Assembly (NCBI GenBank): GCA_003254925.1
Contig: QANZ01004938.1
Coordinates: 113,680-177,679, forward strand
DNA length: 64,000 bases
Source: Chamaecrista fasciculata
Lineage: Eukaryota; Streptophyta; Magnoliopsida; Fabales; Fabaceae
Reading direction: 5' to 3'
The notes beneath the pieces were generated by a model, which was not told the origin of the DNA, did no database searches, and saw only the letters and a program-made list of their open reading frames with translations. The position numbers and the translations under genes were made by a program. How positions within the stretch are numbered: position 1 is the stretch's first letter; the number at the start of each line of letters is the position of its first letter. Below are positions 32,601 to 46,098 of this stretch, piece after piece.

Positions 32601-35382
32601 AAGAACTTTAAAGAAAGCTGTATACTTCTTATTAGATCAAAAGAGGTTTTTACTGGCCTCTATGTATGAAAGTTCTTTTAACTGAATGATTTGACATCAT
32701 AAGAAAATTTATCTTTTCGTGCCATGAGAACTCATTTTAGTTTCTTGTTGAAGGAGCTTAGATCTGAATATATGTTGTCTATAGTGTGATATACTGTATT
32801 CTGCATTCATCTGATACTATCAATTTGTTTCCCATGCTTCAGTGGTTGGAAGAGTGCAGTTTCGTCCATTACTCCGCTGATTATCTTAGGATTTATTCGT
32901 ATTGTTACAACTACTGGTATTGATTATCAGGTAGGCTTATTTTCCTGAGTAACTTATAAATTGATGCGTGGTATCAGAGATCTGTGTTCTATATGTACTT
33001 GCAATCGCTATTAACCCGATCTTACTTAGCTTTTGTTAGCTCCTCACCTTTCTGGAACTTTAACTTAATATGACCTAGTATCTGTAACTTACAATTTTGG
33101 GTCAATTTTAAGTTTGTTTTCTACAGTCCCCCTCATATATTTAAGTGTTGAAGTTCTGTGGCCAAAATGAATAACAGAATAAAACCAACAAACGCAGCTG
33201 TTTTCTTTGAGCTCTACTTGTCTAATTGTTAGTTCAAGACAATCTTATGGAAGGGTGTAATAAATTTTTTTCTTCTTTTAGGTACATGTGAGTGAATATG
33301 GAGTGCATTGGAATTTTTTCTTTACACTTGCTGGTGTATCAATCCTTACTTCTATAATTAATATTCCCGCACAATATGCTGGAATTCTCGGTTCACTTGT
33401 CCTAGTAGGTAAATTTTTATTTCCGTTTTACTTGTTTTGTCATTCAAAACATGACCTATACTTTTATTTTTGTTTTTAAGGGTATGAGTTCTGCTTACTG
33501 CGTGGGTTAAATCACTACCTGCTTTCCAATGAAAGAGGAACGGATATCATCAGTCAAAACAAGGAGGGGCTATATAGTGTATTTGGTGAGAACTATGCCC
33601 ATTGTTTTTCAATCTTGGTGTTGGCGGTGCAATTTGGTCATGAAGTAGTTTTTATCATTGTGCTCCATATTTTCAATTTTCGGTCTAACCTTGTGTCACC
33701 AGGATACTGGGGTATGTACCTCGTTGGTGTTCATTTGGGAAATTATCTTTTCTTCGGAAGCAGCTCCTCCACATCTAGAAGCAACAGATGGGTTAGGAAG
33801 AGAGTCTGGATTCTCTGTCTATTTTTCTGGTAATTCTTTATTCTGAACTGCCACTAGTTTAATGCTATTCAGTGAATTTACAGTTATGAATGTGTTCCTC
33901 TGTTACAATGCCCATGTCAGGTTATTAACTGTGCTTCTGGACAGATACGTTGAAAGAGTCTCACGGAGAATGGTAGGATGTCTTGCCATATTTTAACCAT
34001 ACATGAATTGGTTTCAAACAGGAAAAGGTGCACTTTTAATTCCTCAGGTTTGTTGTGGGTTTTTATTTTGTACCTCAAAAGAAAAACTGAGATGCATCCC
34101 ACATTTGAGGGACTAAAAGTCCACCCTTTGCCTTATGAATCAGTGGATGGAATCTAATTATTAACCTTTTCTGCAGTGCAATCTGCCGTATGTTGTTATG
34201 GTATTCGCTGACAATCTACAGGTTATCCTTACAACCTTTTTAATTATTTATTTTGTTTAGATAGTTTGATATGGCTTGTTGACTCTTTGATAGAGACCTA
34301 GGTGACCTTGGGGAACCCTCCCTCAAAAGCTAGGTTTTGAAGAGGGAGAACCAAAACACTTTAGTACTCCATCATGTATCCCATTCCACTCAATGTGAGA
34401 CTTAAGCATCCCATACTGCGTAAGTCCCTATCAATGTAACGAGTATAAGCTCTTAGGAGAATCATACCTAAAAAACTAGCTATTGAAGGGGGAGAATCAA
34501 AGCACTTAAATATTCCACTGAACATCCTATTCTACTTGATGTGGGACTTAGGCATCCCATACCACCTAAGTCATTATCATAGCACCGCCTAACTAGGCTA
34601 TGATACCAATTCATAGAGACTGAAGTGACCTTAGGAAACCATCCCTCAAAAGCAAATTTTTGAAGAGGGAGAACCAAGGTACTTAAGTACTCCACCATAG
34701 CACCCCATTCTACTTGATGTGGGCTTAAGCATCCCATACTACCTAAGTTCCTATCACTCTTGCTTGCATTATGTTGCCACATACTAGGGTTCTTTTCTTG
34801 AATTTATATAAGTACTAATAGTACTAATTAGCTTATTATGATGGAAGCAAGTTCTGTAGAGCTAATCTGCTATACCAAATGCAGTAGAATGGATTTCAAT
34901 TGAGTTTCATAGTCCCTGATTCACAGTGGAGCATTGTTGAATTTTCAATTTTGTCATTGGCAATGTGATTGCTGACTTGACATCAGATTACAGATTCGAC
35001 GTACAAATCTCTAATCAGAACATCTTTTTTTTCTTTTAGATTTTATCAATTCTGATGCTGGGAGATCTTGTTCCTGGAAGTAAGATTTCAGTACTTGAAG
35101 AAGCATATAATCGGAACTTACTCCCTACATTTCTTCTGGTGAGCAAAGAATTCCTTAGTAGCTTTCATATGCTTTCTTTCTCTAGCTTTCAGTTTTAACT
35201 TTTAATCGATCATCATTTTTCATTTGCAGGCAAATCTCCTGACAGGGTTGATAAACTTGTCCATCGATACCCTGTCTGCTTCACCAATCACTGCCACTAG
35301 TATCTTGATCGCCTACACCCTTGTTTTGTCAATTATGGCTGGAATTGCTGATTTTTATGGTATAAAGTTGAAACTTGGGTGA
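29645..35382 (+). CDS. PIGW: GPI-anchor inositol acyltransferase (PIGW/GWT1)
   Basis: Sixteen exons: 29645-29694, 29785-29848, 29924-29969, 30274-30392, 30707-30780, 30907-30991, 31067-31156, 31880-31953, 32843-32930, 33282-33408, 33481-33585, 33703-33829, 33921-33972, 34177-34221, 35040-35138 and 35230-35382. Joined, they give 465 residues without a stop. Key blocks are [60 protein letters not shown] and the C-terminal [14 protein letters not shown]. Many hydrophobic helices alternate with these loops. PIGW/GWT1 sits in the ER membrane and acylates the inositol of glucosaminyl-phosphatidylinositol, an early step of GPI-anchor synthesis. Length equals that of the plant family. Intron 14 contains a threefold repeat. 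The start at 29645 was chosen because the [20 protein letters not shown] opening resembles plant homologues. Confidence 0.93.
34285..34790. repeat. Three diverged direct repeats in PIGW intron 14
   Basis: Blocks starting near 34290, 34465 and 34615 share the order 'agagacc..gtgacctt..ggaacc', 'tcaaaagc..tttgaagaggga', 'cccattctacttgatgtgg' and 'cttaagcatcccatac'. They diverge from one another by perhaps a fifth. They look like relics of a repetitive element; no coding sense on either strand. Confidence 0.65.
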
Positions 35383-37245
35383 TGCATCAATTGGCAGTGC
35401 TCGAATCTTTTCTGTTAGTGTTGTTAATTACTGACACATTAAACCCAATTTTGTTTTTTTCTTTTGTAAATCACTCAGTCACCCTGCTAGCTTAGGATTC
35501 ACATGCATAGCAATCATGCTTTGATACTAAAAAGTAGATATGAGATTTGAAGCTGAGCTACAATTCTATATTATCAAGTCATCATTGTTAAAAATGCATA
35601 TGTATGACTATAAATGCACGGAAATAACGATTATAAAGCTCATCTTGATGGCACTTAAAAAATCAAGCAGAACCATTTCCTTCTATATGCTAGTGCATGT
35701 TGTTCATGTGTGTAATATATCTAGGTCTTGCATGCATTCTGTGTAATATATATAGGTCTTGCACTGTGAAATATGGGCATATGAATGTATGGTATGTAAA
35801 TTGCTGCGGACCTGTGGTGTTTTACTATATCGAGAAAAGGTTATAGTAGTAGTAGGGGTTGGACTCTATTCACATGGTTAACGTAGCAGAGGTCTAGCTC
35901 TGACAGCTTGGACCATGATGAACTGTCGTTTTACCTGTCTCAGTCTGTTAGCAGCAGATAAGCCCAACCTCTTCTTCAGTGTTCGAAATGGTTCATTTTC
36001 ATCTTGCAAAACCATACTTCTTCACAAACACCTACACATGCAAACACACACATACACAGCCTTTTATGGTTTGTTTGGAACACGTTAGGCACAATATGCT
36101 GATTTTGATCAGCTTGCAAGTTTGCATCGAACTAAAATCTCTTATAAATATCTAATAACTTTTCTCATCAATTTACACAAAGTATGTCTTTTAAAATTAA
36201 AAAAGTTGAGCCAAATGTGCATGGTTCGACGAGAACTAAGCACTCTTGGTGCTAAGTTGACTACTCTCTCGTGACGGTACAAAAACATTCTAACAAAAAA
36301 AACTCTTTTGTTAAAATTTTTATTTATGAAAATCATTTCTTTTTTATAATTTGATAATTATTATTACATTATATATTTTTTTTTTCTGAGCAAATATTAC
36401 ATTATATATTGATTCAAACTAAAACTTAACTATTGTTAAAATTAATGAAATTTTTTTAATGAAAATTTTAAGAATTATATATGAAAAATTTAAAGTTTAG
36501 GGGATCTTTGTCAAATTTTTATATAAAAAATGACTAAAATTTAGAGAGATTTTATATTTTTAAACTAACGTACGGACGTACCCATCAAAATGGCCTTGCA
36601 AAAAGAGAAACTCCAACGCCGTTATGTAAGTTGATAAGCAATAGCAAGAATATAAATATAATAAATATACAATGTGGGGAGGAGAGGATTGTGAAAAGAT
36701 GGGTTATAGTAATAGGGTAGATAGATAATAGATAATAGTGATAGATAGTGGGATGTATAAATAATTAAAATGGGAATCTGAGGTACGTGAGCCAGTGATT
36801 GCAGCAAACCCCAACACAGATTTGAATGTGAGGAGTAGCTATTGCACAGCTTGTTGTGTTGTTTGTATGCGTCTTTCTATATAGATTTGGGTCCCCCACC
36901 TCCTTCCTCTCTCTTCTCTCAATTTTGGGAAACCAAAACCAAAACCCAAACCTCTCTACACACACTCTTCGCTTTTTCATGGCTGAAAAGCACATCACCT
37001 TTTCTGTCCCTTCTCACGTGCTCCGAATCCTCTAATCTCTATCATTAACCTGGATTTCCCTCTCAAAAGCTACACTTCTTCATGACCTTTCTTTCTTTTT
37101 ATCATTGAGTTACTTGCTTCAACATGTGTGTATCATAACAAAAACTTCAGAAAATCTCTTCCCTTTCTTTACTACCCCTTTCCCAAAAATCTCTCTCTCT
37201 CTATCTCTATCTCTATCTATGTGCATGTTATCATTTGGGATTTGC
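35383..37245. other. Intergenic between PIGW and bHLH genes
   Basis: PIGW 3' flank, then AT-rich sequence and the likely promoter of the bHLH gene. No further gene seen. Confidence 0.5.
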
Positions 37246-37252
37246 TATAAAA
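37246..37252 (+). promoter_or_regulatory. Candidate TATA box of the bHLH gene
   Basis: TATAAAA lies 116 bp upstream of the ATG at 37368. CT-rich (TCTATCTC)n sequence just upstream (37185-37220) may instead belong to a longer leader, so assignment is uncertain. Confidence 0.3.
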
Positions 37253-37367
37253 TGTTTTCTTAATTCTCCATTAGAGGAATATTGGATGTTGTTGAAGGAA
37301 GGTACATACATTCCTGGGGCAGTTTAATTACTTCCCTCAATCACTTGAAGAGAAGGAAGGAAAAAAA

Positions 37368-38776
37368 ATGGCTCTACTTGAAACTCTTTCGTCTAGTGAG
37401 CTTTTCAATTTCATCATCTATGACACTATCTCTGCAGCCCCATTAAACAACCACATCACCCATGATGTCGTCTCCTCCTCAGAGCCTCCTCCTTTCTTAG
37501 TTGAAACCAGAGTGAAATCTCAGGATCAAATTCAAGACCCTCAAGACCCTCTATCATTCAATAATCACTCTTCACGAAAACGCCAATCTGCTGAACCTCC
37601 TCAAGTACAAGGGAGGAAGAAGAGAAGAAGGAAGCCAAGAGTTTGCAAGAACAAGGAAGAGGCTGAGACTCAGAGAATGACCCACATTGCTGTTGAAAGA
37701 AACCGCAGAAAGCAGATGAATGAGCATCTTGCTGTTCTGCGTTCACTCATGCCTGAATCCTACGTCCAAAGGGTATGCTTCTCCTCTTTTGATTAATTGT
37801 TTTTTTTTTTCATAAAAAGTTCAATGAAGCAGAGAGGAACATGTTCCTCTGTTCATCGCACAGCAAAAGTTTCAAACTTTTTACTCACAACTTACAAAAA
37901 TGTATAGAGAAAGAAAGTTAAAGCCATGTGTATTAATTAGTACATGTTCAATTTTTATTTTTTTTTGGGTGATAGGGTGACCAGGCTTCTATAGTGGGTG
38001 GTGCTATAGAGTTTGTGAAGGAACTTGAGCATCTCTTGCAGTCACTTGAAGCTAAAAAATTTCAGATTCTACAGCAAGAAGTGGCACAATCAAATAATGA
38101 AGACTCGACCATTTTCAAACTGATGAGACCCCCTTTTGCTCAATTCTTTGTGTATCCTCAGTACACATGGTCTCAGGCTCCTAACAAATACACATCCAAG
38201 ACTCAAGCTGCCATAGCTGATATTGAGGTCACTTTGATAGAGACACATGCAAACCTAAGAATTCTCTCGCGCAGAAGCCCAAGGCAGTTGTCAAAATTAG
38301 TTTTTGGTTTTCAAACACATAATCTCACCATCCTTCATCTCAATGTCACCACAATGGACTCTTTGGTTCTCTATTCTATTAGTGCCAAGGTATGTAAACT
38401 CTTCATCATTGAAATTAAAAGGATTTACTAGAAGATTTCTTGCCATTAATTGATCCCAAAGATTCAGTATAATTTAAATTCAGAGACCCATGACAATGTT
38501 CCATGCATATAGGGGGGAGAGGCAGATAAAAGATTTCCCTTTTGATGAAATATTTATATTTATAAGGTCATTGAGGGGTGGGAAAAGTAAGTCATTGATT
38601 ATGTGTATATAATGAAAAAATGGAAGAGAAATAGTATGGCTAATTAATATGTGGGGATTTAATTTTGTGTGAAGGTTGAAGAAGGATGCCAACTTGGTTC
38701 GGCAGAGGACATAGCAACAGCAGTTCATCACTTGCTCCGAAGAATTGAGGAAGAAGCTTCTTCTCTTTGCTGCTGA
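37368..38776 (+). CDS. bHLH transcription factor, group Ia (bHLH94/96-like)
   Basis: Three exons, 37368-37772, 37976-38389 and 38675-38776, give 306 residues. A lysine/arginine-rich segment ([11 protein letters not shown], residues 82-92) leads into the basic region [16 protein letters not shown] (106-121), which has the H-E-R residues for E-box/G-box binding, and the helix-loop-helix to about 156 ([21 protein letters not shown]; exon 1 ends inside the loop). The C-terminal half (about 205-300) has the ACT-like fold seen in this group ([20 protein letters not shown]). The relatives bHLH94, 96, 67, 70 and 57 are near the stomatal factors SPCH, MUTE and FAMA. The splice position in the loop is conserved for the group. 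Target genes cannot be told from sequence. Confidence 0.92.
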
Positions 38777-41700
38777 TGATGAGAATCATTTAGTAGGATC
38801 CATATACTTGTGAAATGACAAAATCAACCCCTTTCTTTCTTTCTTTATTTCCCCTTCCTCATCTCCAAGAGAGAGAGAGAGAGAGAATATTTGGGATGAG
38901 CTTGAGATTTTGTTTTGTATTGTGTCTTTGGAGTGCATGGAGTTGATGTGTCAAATGGTAAGCAATAGTTGTGCAGTACTACTGAGTTATGATTGCTTTT
39001 TTAGTCTTTTGTAATTTGATTCCTTAGAGAACTTAAAGAAGTACATCTTGTTTTGGAACATACACTTTCCACAAACACTCTTGTTGCTTAGGTTAGGCCA
39101 ATGGAATCTTGTTTGTAATTCAGCTTTATAATTATCCTCTTCCCTGGCCCAATATTTTAAATACTGTCTTACTCTTTTTTTCAGAATTAAAAAAAAATCA
39201 GAGAGACGAAAAGATGTGGAATTTGTCTTATTTTATTCATTCTGAAACTAGAAAAAAAAAATTAGCTGAAAAATAAGAAGTCAAATTGTCCATTTGATTG
39301 AGTTCTTGCTTTAGTATAACCATAAAAAAGAAACATATGTTTCCCCATTATGCTGATTTTTGTACATCAGAACTCAGAAGCTTCTGGCTTCAACTCTGAA
39401 ACAGTCACGGACTATTGAGTTGATACACTTTGGACACATAATAGTATTATTCATATATGTTAAGAGAGAGGGTTATTATTAGTCTAACTTAACGAAATAA
39501 GGGTTATAAACTTAAGACTACTTTCTAACTATCCTGACCCATCATCACTAAACCACCACTTGGTGGCTTTGCCTAGAGAGAGAGTTGACTTGCTCAAAAA
39601 AGACCTTTCCCATATGAAAAAAGAAAAACTATTTTTTAAAAAATTTTTATTGTTACATAGAGACTTGGACAGAATGAATACAATAGAATATGATTCTCGT
39701 AAATTATATACGTGACAACACTGATTGATAGATTTACGTAAATTAAATCTGAGCAGAGAACAGTAATAATTGTGGCCCAATTTTGGCTGTAAGTACATAA
39801 AAGAATATGTTGTTTTCTGGTTAAGGAGTGGGCATGATTTGTCTAGCAAGATATCTTCCATGGCCCAAAATGCTAAGTGATGAATAAAGAGGCTCCCAAA
39901 CTTTAAGACAAATGTTGGATCTATGTGAAGCTGCAAATTAAGTGATTGCTTTTATTATATAAACAGAGTTAACAACTTTGATCAACCAAATTTTGTTAGG
40001 TTTTCTGGTTTTGGACAACCCTACTAAAACTAACTAGGTCACATGTGACATACTCAAGAAAGAAGCAGTTTCTGAGATTTTCAGAAAATTGAATCTTCAG
40101 AGATGAAGAAAGTTAACATCTACAGGAGCCTTAATCTGTGTTGTTTTGTAATTATTCTCTTCTGTGACTGTAACGGTAATGGGATTACTGCATTAGTAAA
40201 TTTCATAGGCGAGAGAGTAAGATTTGTGTGTATGATATTGGGATATGTGATATGGGTTTTGTAGTTTTGGATGATCATGAATTTAGAGCTTTGTGTTGAT
40301 CCTGAGCTTTCAGTTTTGTTTGTTTGCAGTGCGTTATATCCATATCCTCATTAAGGCTATGTGTCTTTTAGTGTTCATGAAGAAACAGACCTACATATAC
40401 GATTGATCCCAAAACTGCTGTGTATGTGTGTGTGTGATAATATTATATTTTTGAATGTGTGAAAGGCTATTAAAACAAATTATATATGTGTACTTTGAAG
40501 TTTGCACGACCCATTTTTGTATGATTCTTGCCATGAAGTACAAAACCTTCACAACCTTTATTAATGAGAGATCAAAACTGCGTTGACATATTTCAATTTG
40601 TGAACTAAGGTAACCATTACTGTTGCACAGAAGGGTTAACATAACATATCACTAGAAAGATCGAATTTGAATGTACCATGTGTCAATACTCAATAATATG
40701 TTAATGGTCCAAGATGTGGCATTAAATGGTAGACACGGGTGAGAATTCTCCACCGTATGTACATTTTCACATTTTGGTATTAAGCTCCTCTCACTACACT
40801 ATCTATCACTATTTTATAGAATATGCATATATATCACCCATGGGCCATGGCCACTCGTGTACTAGTAATTCATTATATCCCATTTCTTCTCATTATCAAA
40901 ATTTGACCATTTATTATATATAATTAAAAAATACGTTTAATTATTGTTGATTATACTACAGTTTAGTTACAATTAGACCACTAAAATCAATACTTATTAG
41001 TTATTACATAATAGTACATATATATGAATTAGTACATATTACATAATAGTACATATAACATAATAGTCCATACTCCATAAAGTCCTTTATCCATCAAAGG
41101 AATTTTGGGTCTGCATGAGCAGAACTAGTAATCATTGAGCTGAAACTGTAACCTGTACATAAATGTGAAGTAAACTGGGCCCACCGAAGAAAATCTTGGG
41201 CTTTTTTCTTGGGTCCTATTGTAAGTTCGTATCCAACCAAATGACCCATTGATTTAGTTCTATCTTATTTAAAACCACAATTTGCATCCAAAATATGAGA
41301 TGAATCATGAATCGGTGAATGTTTGTATTGAAATTGCCCAAAACTTTTAAGCTGGAAATGGGACAACCTTGCCCAACACAAATTCATACGAAATTACCAA
41401 ATTGATTGAAGTCTAAATGTGAATATCAGGTTCAAAGGATAAGGGAAAACATTTGGTGTAAGCAGGATTTTGAGATCAAATGGCTGCCATGACAGCAAAA
41501 AATAAGGGTTTCAAAAGCTTTCATGTCATTTCACTCAAAGCTTCAAAATATATGGTTTGCAAAAAATAAGATTGATTGAAGCGGAGTCTCATTCATGATA
41601 AATACTACAGCATGTTCAATATATATATATTATACAATTATTAACAAAATATTTTACACTTATTTTAAAAGCAAAAATATAAATTCTAACATTGTTCATT

Positions 41701-42336
41701 TTCAAAACTTTGTATAGAAATATAACCCTTCGTTCATTCACCTATTTCTCCCAATTTTCTGTGTCAATAACACCAAACACAATTGTTAAGGCCACTATCT
41801 GCCACTGCCTCTTCATAAATAATGCAGGGAGTAAGGGCTCAGATTGCAAGGGGGCACAGAAAACTCCATACGCCATACCCAGTCACGTTCTATTTCATTT
41901 GATCTATTTTTTATGTTGACAACTAATCGGAGTATTATAATTCACTTCTAAGAGTCCCACTAAATAACACATTTTATCTACAATAAAAATTTGTTTGAAT
42001 TCTTTTTTCTAATTTCTGTGTCACAGCCTAATAATTGAATGTGAGAGGTAAAAAAAACTATCATTATGCTTAATTGTATAATTCAGACAATGGAACAGAG
42101 CATGAAGATATGGTTTCCAATTTTGAAATGCCCAGAAACAGAAAGCCATTCGATTCCTCTGTTTTGTTAACTCATTCAAAGCAAAAAAAGAGAGTCAAAC
42201 TAACAACACTAACGGTAAAGTTTTCACTTTTCACCACAGATTTCTGCTATAACAATATCACACTCTTGCATAATCATCATAAAACATAGATTTGATCCAT
42301 CCATCTATAATTTTCTTCTCCATCATTCTATAAGTA
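38777..42336. other. Intergenic, AT-rich
   Basis: bHLH 3' flank with a (GA)n tract at 38870-38886, then about 3.4 kb with no supported gene, RNA or clear transposon. Short open frames here (for example 39529-39936 minus) show no domain and no codon pattern. Confidence 0.5.
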
Positions 42337-43428
42337 TCACAGAGGGATAATATTAATCCCCTGCCTTCCTCTGCCATTTCTGCAAACGGAGAATCTTCCA
42401 CTGGAAAACGATCTCTTCATCGCCATTGGACTCAACACATAACGCAACAACAACTTTCTTCTTTTCCCATGTTTACTGCTTTCTCCTCTACCTGGTCTTT
42501 TTGATGTACCTGCTTCTTCTTCGTCTTCTTCAATTTGAAACCAATGATCCATAGACACTGTTCTTCTGATCCCTCCTTCTCCTTCATCGTCTTCATCTCT
42601 AATCGCAATCACTCTATGCCTCCCTTGCACAAAACCCAGATCGCTAAAAGCACGTAAAGTAGCCTTCCCACCTTGTTCTGCATCACTACTTTCGACCCTT
42701 GAAACTATATCTTCTTCACTCGATTGATTCTGGGTTTCCATTGATGAAGCTTCTTGTTGAACCAGAGGAGGAGGAGGATGAGGAGGGAGTGTAATAATGG
42801 AGGAGGAAGAAGAAGCATTAGTGAAGGTATTGAATATATGAGCACGACAGAGAGGACAATTGGAGTGAGATTTGAGCCATTGATCAATACAGAAAATGTG
42901 AAAAGCGTGGTTACATTTAGGCAATAATCTGAGGCTCTCGTCTTCTTCAAACTCGCTCAGACAAACAGAGCAATCTGTAACTCCAACCAACCCTTCTGCT
43001 TTCTTGTACTTACACACCGTTATGGATTTTATCAGGGCTTCATCTAGCCCATTGCTTGCCACGTGCCATGGTTCCTGGAAAATTGAAGCTTCTTGAATCT
43101 GATCATTATCATGGGTTTCATCTTGTGGAATATGATGATTGTCTGAGTCAGTGTTTCTTCCACAGTACTTGGAGATGAAAGTGTAGTAGCTAACAAGAAG
43201 AAAAGCACTGGCCAAGATGCCAATGATGGCAATGACAAGAGGAGAGAAATTTGGGGTTGAAATTGAATTAGTGTGATTTTGAGGGAATTCCAAGTTTGGA
43301 GGAGGAGGAGGAGGGAACACTATGTAACACCATTGTGGGCAGTACAAGCTGCAAAATCCTTGTGAACAATCTTTGTTATTGCTGTTCATGTATGGAACCC
43401 AACTTCTTGGGTTCCCAAGTGAAGCCAT
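42337..43428 (-). CDS. ATL51/52-like RING-H2 E3 ubiquitin ligase
   Basis: A single exon encodes 363 residues from the ATG at 43428 ([10 protein letters not shown]). A longer reading from 43446 would need a TTG start and is rejected. In order: a cysteine-rich stretch ([18 protein letters not shown], about 21-38) followed by a proline run, a transmembrane helix (about 63-85), the GLD motif (NGLDEALI, near 127), and a complete RING-H2 (about 153-195; [28 protein letters not shown]). The tail is serine- and acid-rich. This order is that of ATL51/52/16-type membrane ligases, which pass ubiquitin from an E2 to targets at endomembranes or plasma membrane. No intron, as usual for ATLs. The 5' flank is duplicated at a contig junction. 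Confidence 0.93.
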   Translation of the reverse strand: MASLGNPRSWVPYMNSNNKDCSQGFCSLYCPQWCYIVFPPPPPPNLEFPQNHTNSISTPNFSPLVIAIIGILASAFLLVSYYTFISKYCGRNTDSDNHHIPQDETHDNDQIQEASIFQEPWHVASNGLDEALIKSITVCKYKKAEGLVGVTDCSVCLSEFEEDESLRLLPKCNHAFHIFCIDQWLKSHSNCPLCRAHIFNTFTNASSSSSIITLPPHPPPPLVQQEASSMETQNQSSEEDIVSRVESSDAEQGGKATLRAFSDLGFVQGRHRVIAIRDEDDEGEGGIRRTVSMDHWFQIEEDEEEAGTSKRPGRGESSKHGKRRKLLLRYVLSPMAMKRSFSSGRFSVCRNGRGRQGINIIPL

Positions 43429-43714
43429 ATATGATGATGATGCCAAATTTCCAAACTTTTGCCTCTATATCTAATCATCATCCACTCTTCATCTTCCTTC
43501 CTATAGAGAGAGAGAGAGAGAGCGAAAGAGAGGGAGAGAGAAATGGGTTTGTATGGTAGCAAAAGCANCATATATGATGATGATGCCAAATTTCCAAACT
43601 TTTGCCTTATCTATATCTAATCATCATCCACTCTTCATCTTCCTTCCTATAGAGAGAGAGAGAGAGAGCGAAAGAGAGGGAGAGAGAAATGGGTTTGTAT
43701 GGTAGCAAAAGCAA
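43425..43714. repeat. Direct duplication of ATL 5' flank across a single N
   Basis: 43425-43567 and 43569-43714 carry the same sequence (catatatgatgatgatgcc.. to ..gtatggtagcaaaagca), differing by a 4-bp insertion, with one N at 43568 between them. The pattern is that of two overlapping contig ends that were not merged, or of two haplotypes. The gene's true upstream region probably has one copy. Confidence 0.85.
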
Positions 43715-46098
43715 CCAAAGTAAAATGAAAGAAGTGTGGCTTGATTGATTGGAATACTTTAACTTTTCTTTTTCTTTCTGCTTTCTCTGCTATCTAGTTT
43801 ATCATTTCTTGGTTACAATGGTTTCTTGACTATGTATGTAGGTACTAACGTTGGTTGGGAATTTATTAAAGTAATCAATGTTTTTTCTATTTCATTTTCC
43901 CTTCCATTTATCTGTTTATTTTCAGTAAAATGCATCAACCCTTTTATACAGTCCTATTAAATGAAATGTATGTACATCTTACTTAGCTTCACAACTTCAT
44001 CAATGCACCTATAGTTGCGTGGACTCTATTGAGCCGTCGTGTTAGTTGTACCAGTCTCGGAAATGCAGTTATTGTAGAAATTTCAGTTTTATTTTTCTTT
44101 AGAGAGATTTCTAATTAAATAAATATTTATTGTGTCGCCTATATATGTGTATATATGCTACTAACATACAAGGAAGAATAATATATTAAGATAAAATCTA
44201 GCTTAGCTAAGCTTTAGATCTGATAATCCACTTCCCAATATCTTAAATTCTTAATTGTGGCATGTGGTGAATATATGTTGGAGAGTAAACGGATAGCTTT
44301 ATTCTCTAAAAAGATACAAGGACAGAATAGGAAGGTGGAATATTTGGAGACTATATCATAAAATAATATTGTGAATTTCATGTATTAGATTTTTCTAAAC
44401 AGAATTTTTCTTTTGGAACAGGAAGAAATTCTTTTTCTATCTCGTACTATCTCTCTCCCTTTATTTTGTAAAATAATTTGAAAAAATTATCTCTAATGTT
44501 CATTGTGGGCCTTAATTTAGGAACCCACCATCCTAATTAGACTTTGCATATGTTCTTTCAAGGAACCCAACAGCGAGCATCTGTCTATTTTTCCCACACA
44601 ACTTGGGAGTAACTTCTTGGTCAAGAAATCAAAATTGGTGTGTCTCTTTAATTAAACTAATCCTGGGGGACGAGGAACCCTAATCCCTTTGAATTTAAAG
44701 ATAAGAATAATATATACATCACCTACTAATTGGATAGCCTAATTTATATTTATATATTGCTAGTCAACTTCACATACTGTGGGCATCCATTCCTGATGGA
44801 GGGAATAAAGTTGGAGATAAACCAAAAAAAATACAGTAGTGAGTACTGTACGTGTTTTAAAGTGGTCGTTCACACTATACAGTAGTCGATTCAAGAGCCT
44901 TCTATTTCTTGATTGTGAAAAGTGTTGGGGGGTCTTTCCTTTTTTTGTCACAACCTTTGCTTTTCTTTACTGTTTTTATTTTCATCGAGGAAAATAACTG
45001 GATAAAAATTTTATATTTATCCAGTTCCTGAAACAATAATATTATGGCAAGATTATTAACTTTCTTGTCCTACCATATTACACTTGAGTAACGATTATTA
45101 ACTTTCTCAAAATAATAATATTATGGAAGTGAAAGAAAAAACTTCTCGGAATTATCATTCCTGAAACAATAATATTATGGAAAGATTATTAACTTTCTTG
45201 TCCTACCACAAGTAAAGTTTGATAAGAAAATGGTTAAATGGAAGTGACTTCGTCCAACATAGTGACTTGCATTATTAATACTCCAGGTAGTTGCTATTAT
45301 TGTAGTTGAGATACAAGTAAGGTTGGATAAATATATAAACATCAATTGTATTTATACATGTATGTTGATGCTCAATTGCATATATACAGATGATATCAAA
45401 CTAATTAATATCCATCAATATTTGGTTTACTAAAATTATAGTCAACACTCAACAGTTAAGAAAACACAACTTCCAGTAGTTGTCTACAATTAATGATCCA
45501 AATCCATTGGTATGTATATCAATTTAAGACAGATAGCACTTGCAAACTGTATTGGTAGATAGATATCCTCAGCTTCTAATGTGGGATTGGGTAGAATTAA
45601 TTGTTGAAGCTGATAATATCACTCACCATGGAAGATTGTTTTCTTTCTCTTTAATGAACTTACCTATCAAAGTTTCAACGCTTCACGCCGACAAATTCAA
45701 CGCTTCGTCTTTTTATGCATGGATTGTTATCGTCGCATAGATGAAAAAGCATTTGTTTTTATCTAATTTTTGAAACCCCAATCCGACTAGCTAGTCCAAC
45801 GATATTCAATTGTTGAGACCATATAGATATAAAAATAGTTGAGAGTTGAGCAGAGAACTCATACTTGTGTGAAAAAATTCAGCATCTAGTACATTGGATT
45901 TAGCAAGAGAACAAGACTCAGATGGCTTAAAAACTTAAAATTGAGTCAATATACATGGATTCCAGCTGTAAACTAGTTGAGAAAAAGTATTGCAGAATCA
46001 AATTATCATAAATTTGTATCAGTGTACGTATATTTGACTCTAAGGTCAGATTTCAGCTCCTACAGATTTCCTCTTGGTGGTGAAAAATAATGAATGAT
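43715..46098. other. Intergenic, AT-rich
   Basis: Holds the ATL promoter side and then AT-rich sequence. No gene supported. A dispersed direct repeat is described separately (45027-45212). Confidence 0.5.
45027..45212. repeat. Direct repeat of about 55 bp
   Basis: 'cctgaaacaataatattatgg' followed by 'gattattaactttcttgtcctacca' occurs at about 45027-45077 and 45160-45209, with a third partial copy of 'ataatattatgg' between (45113). Likely local duplication. Confidence 0.65.

Noticed and set aside
5671..43428. The captured RING-H2 copy deriving from the ATL gene at 42337-43428
   Set aside because: The two differ in length, N-terminus, GLD motif and most residues outside the zinc ligands; the parent must be another ATL gene.
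43429..43446. Longer N-terminus of the ATL51/52-like protein (MASSSYM..)
   Set aside because: The codon at 43446 is TTG; the first ATG in frame is at 43428 and gives the expected family start.
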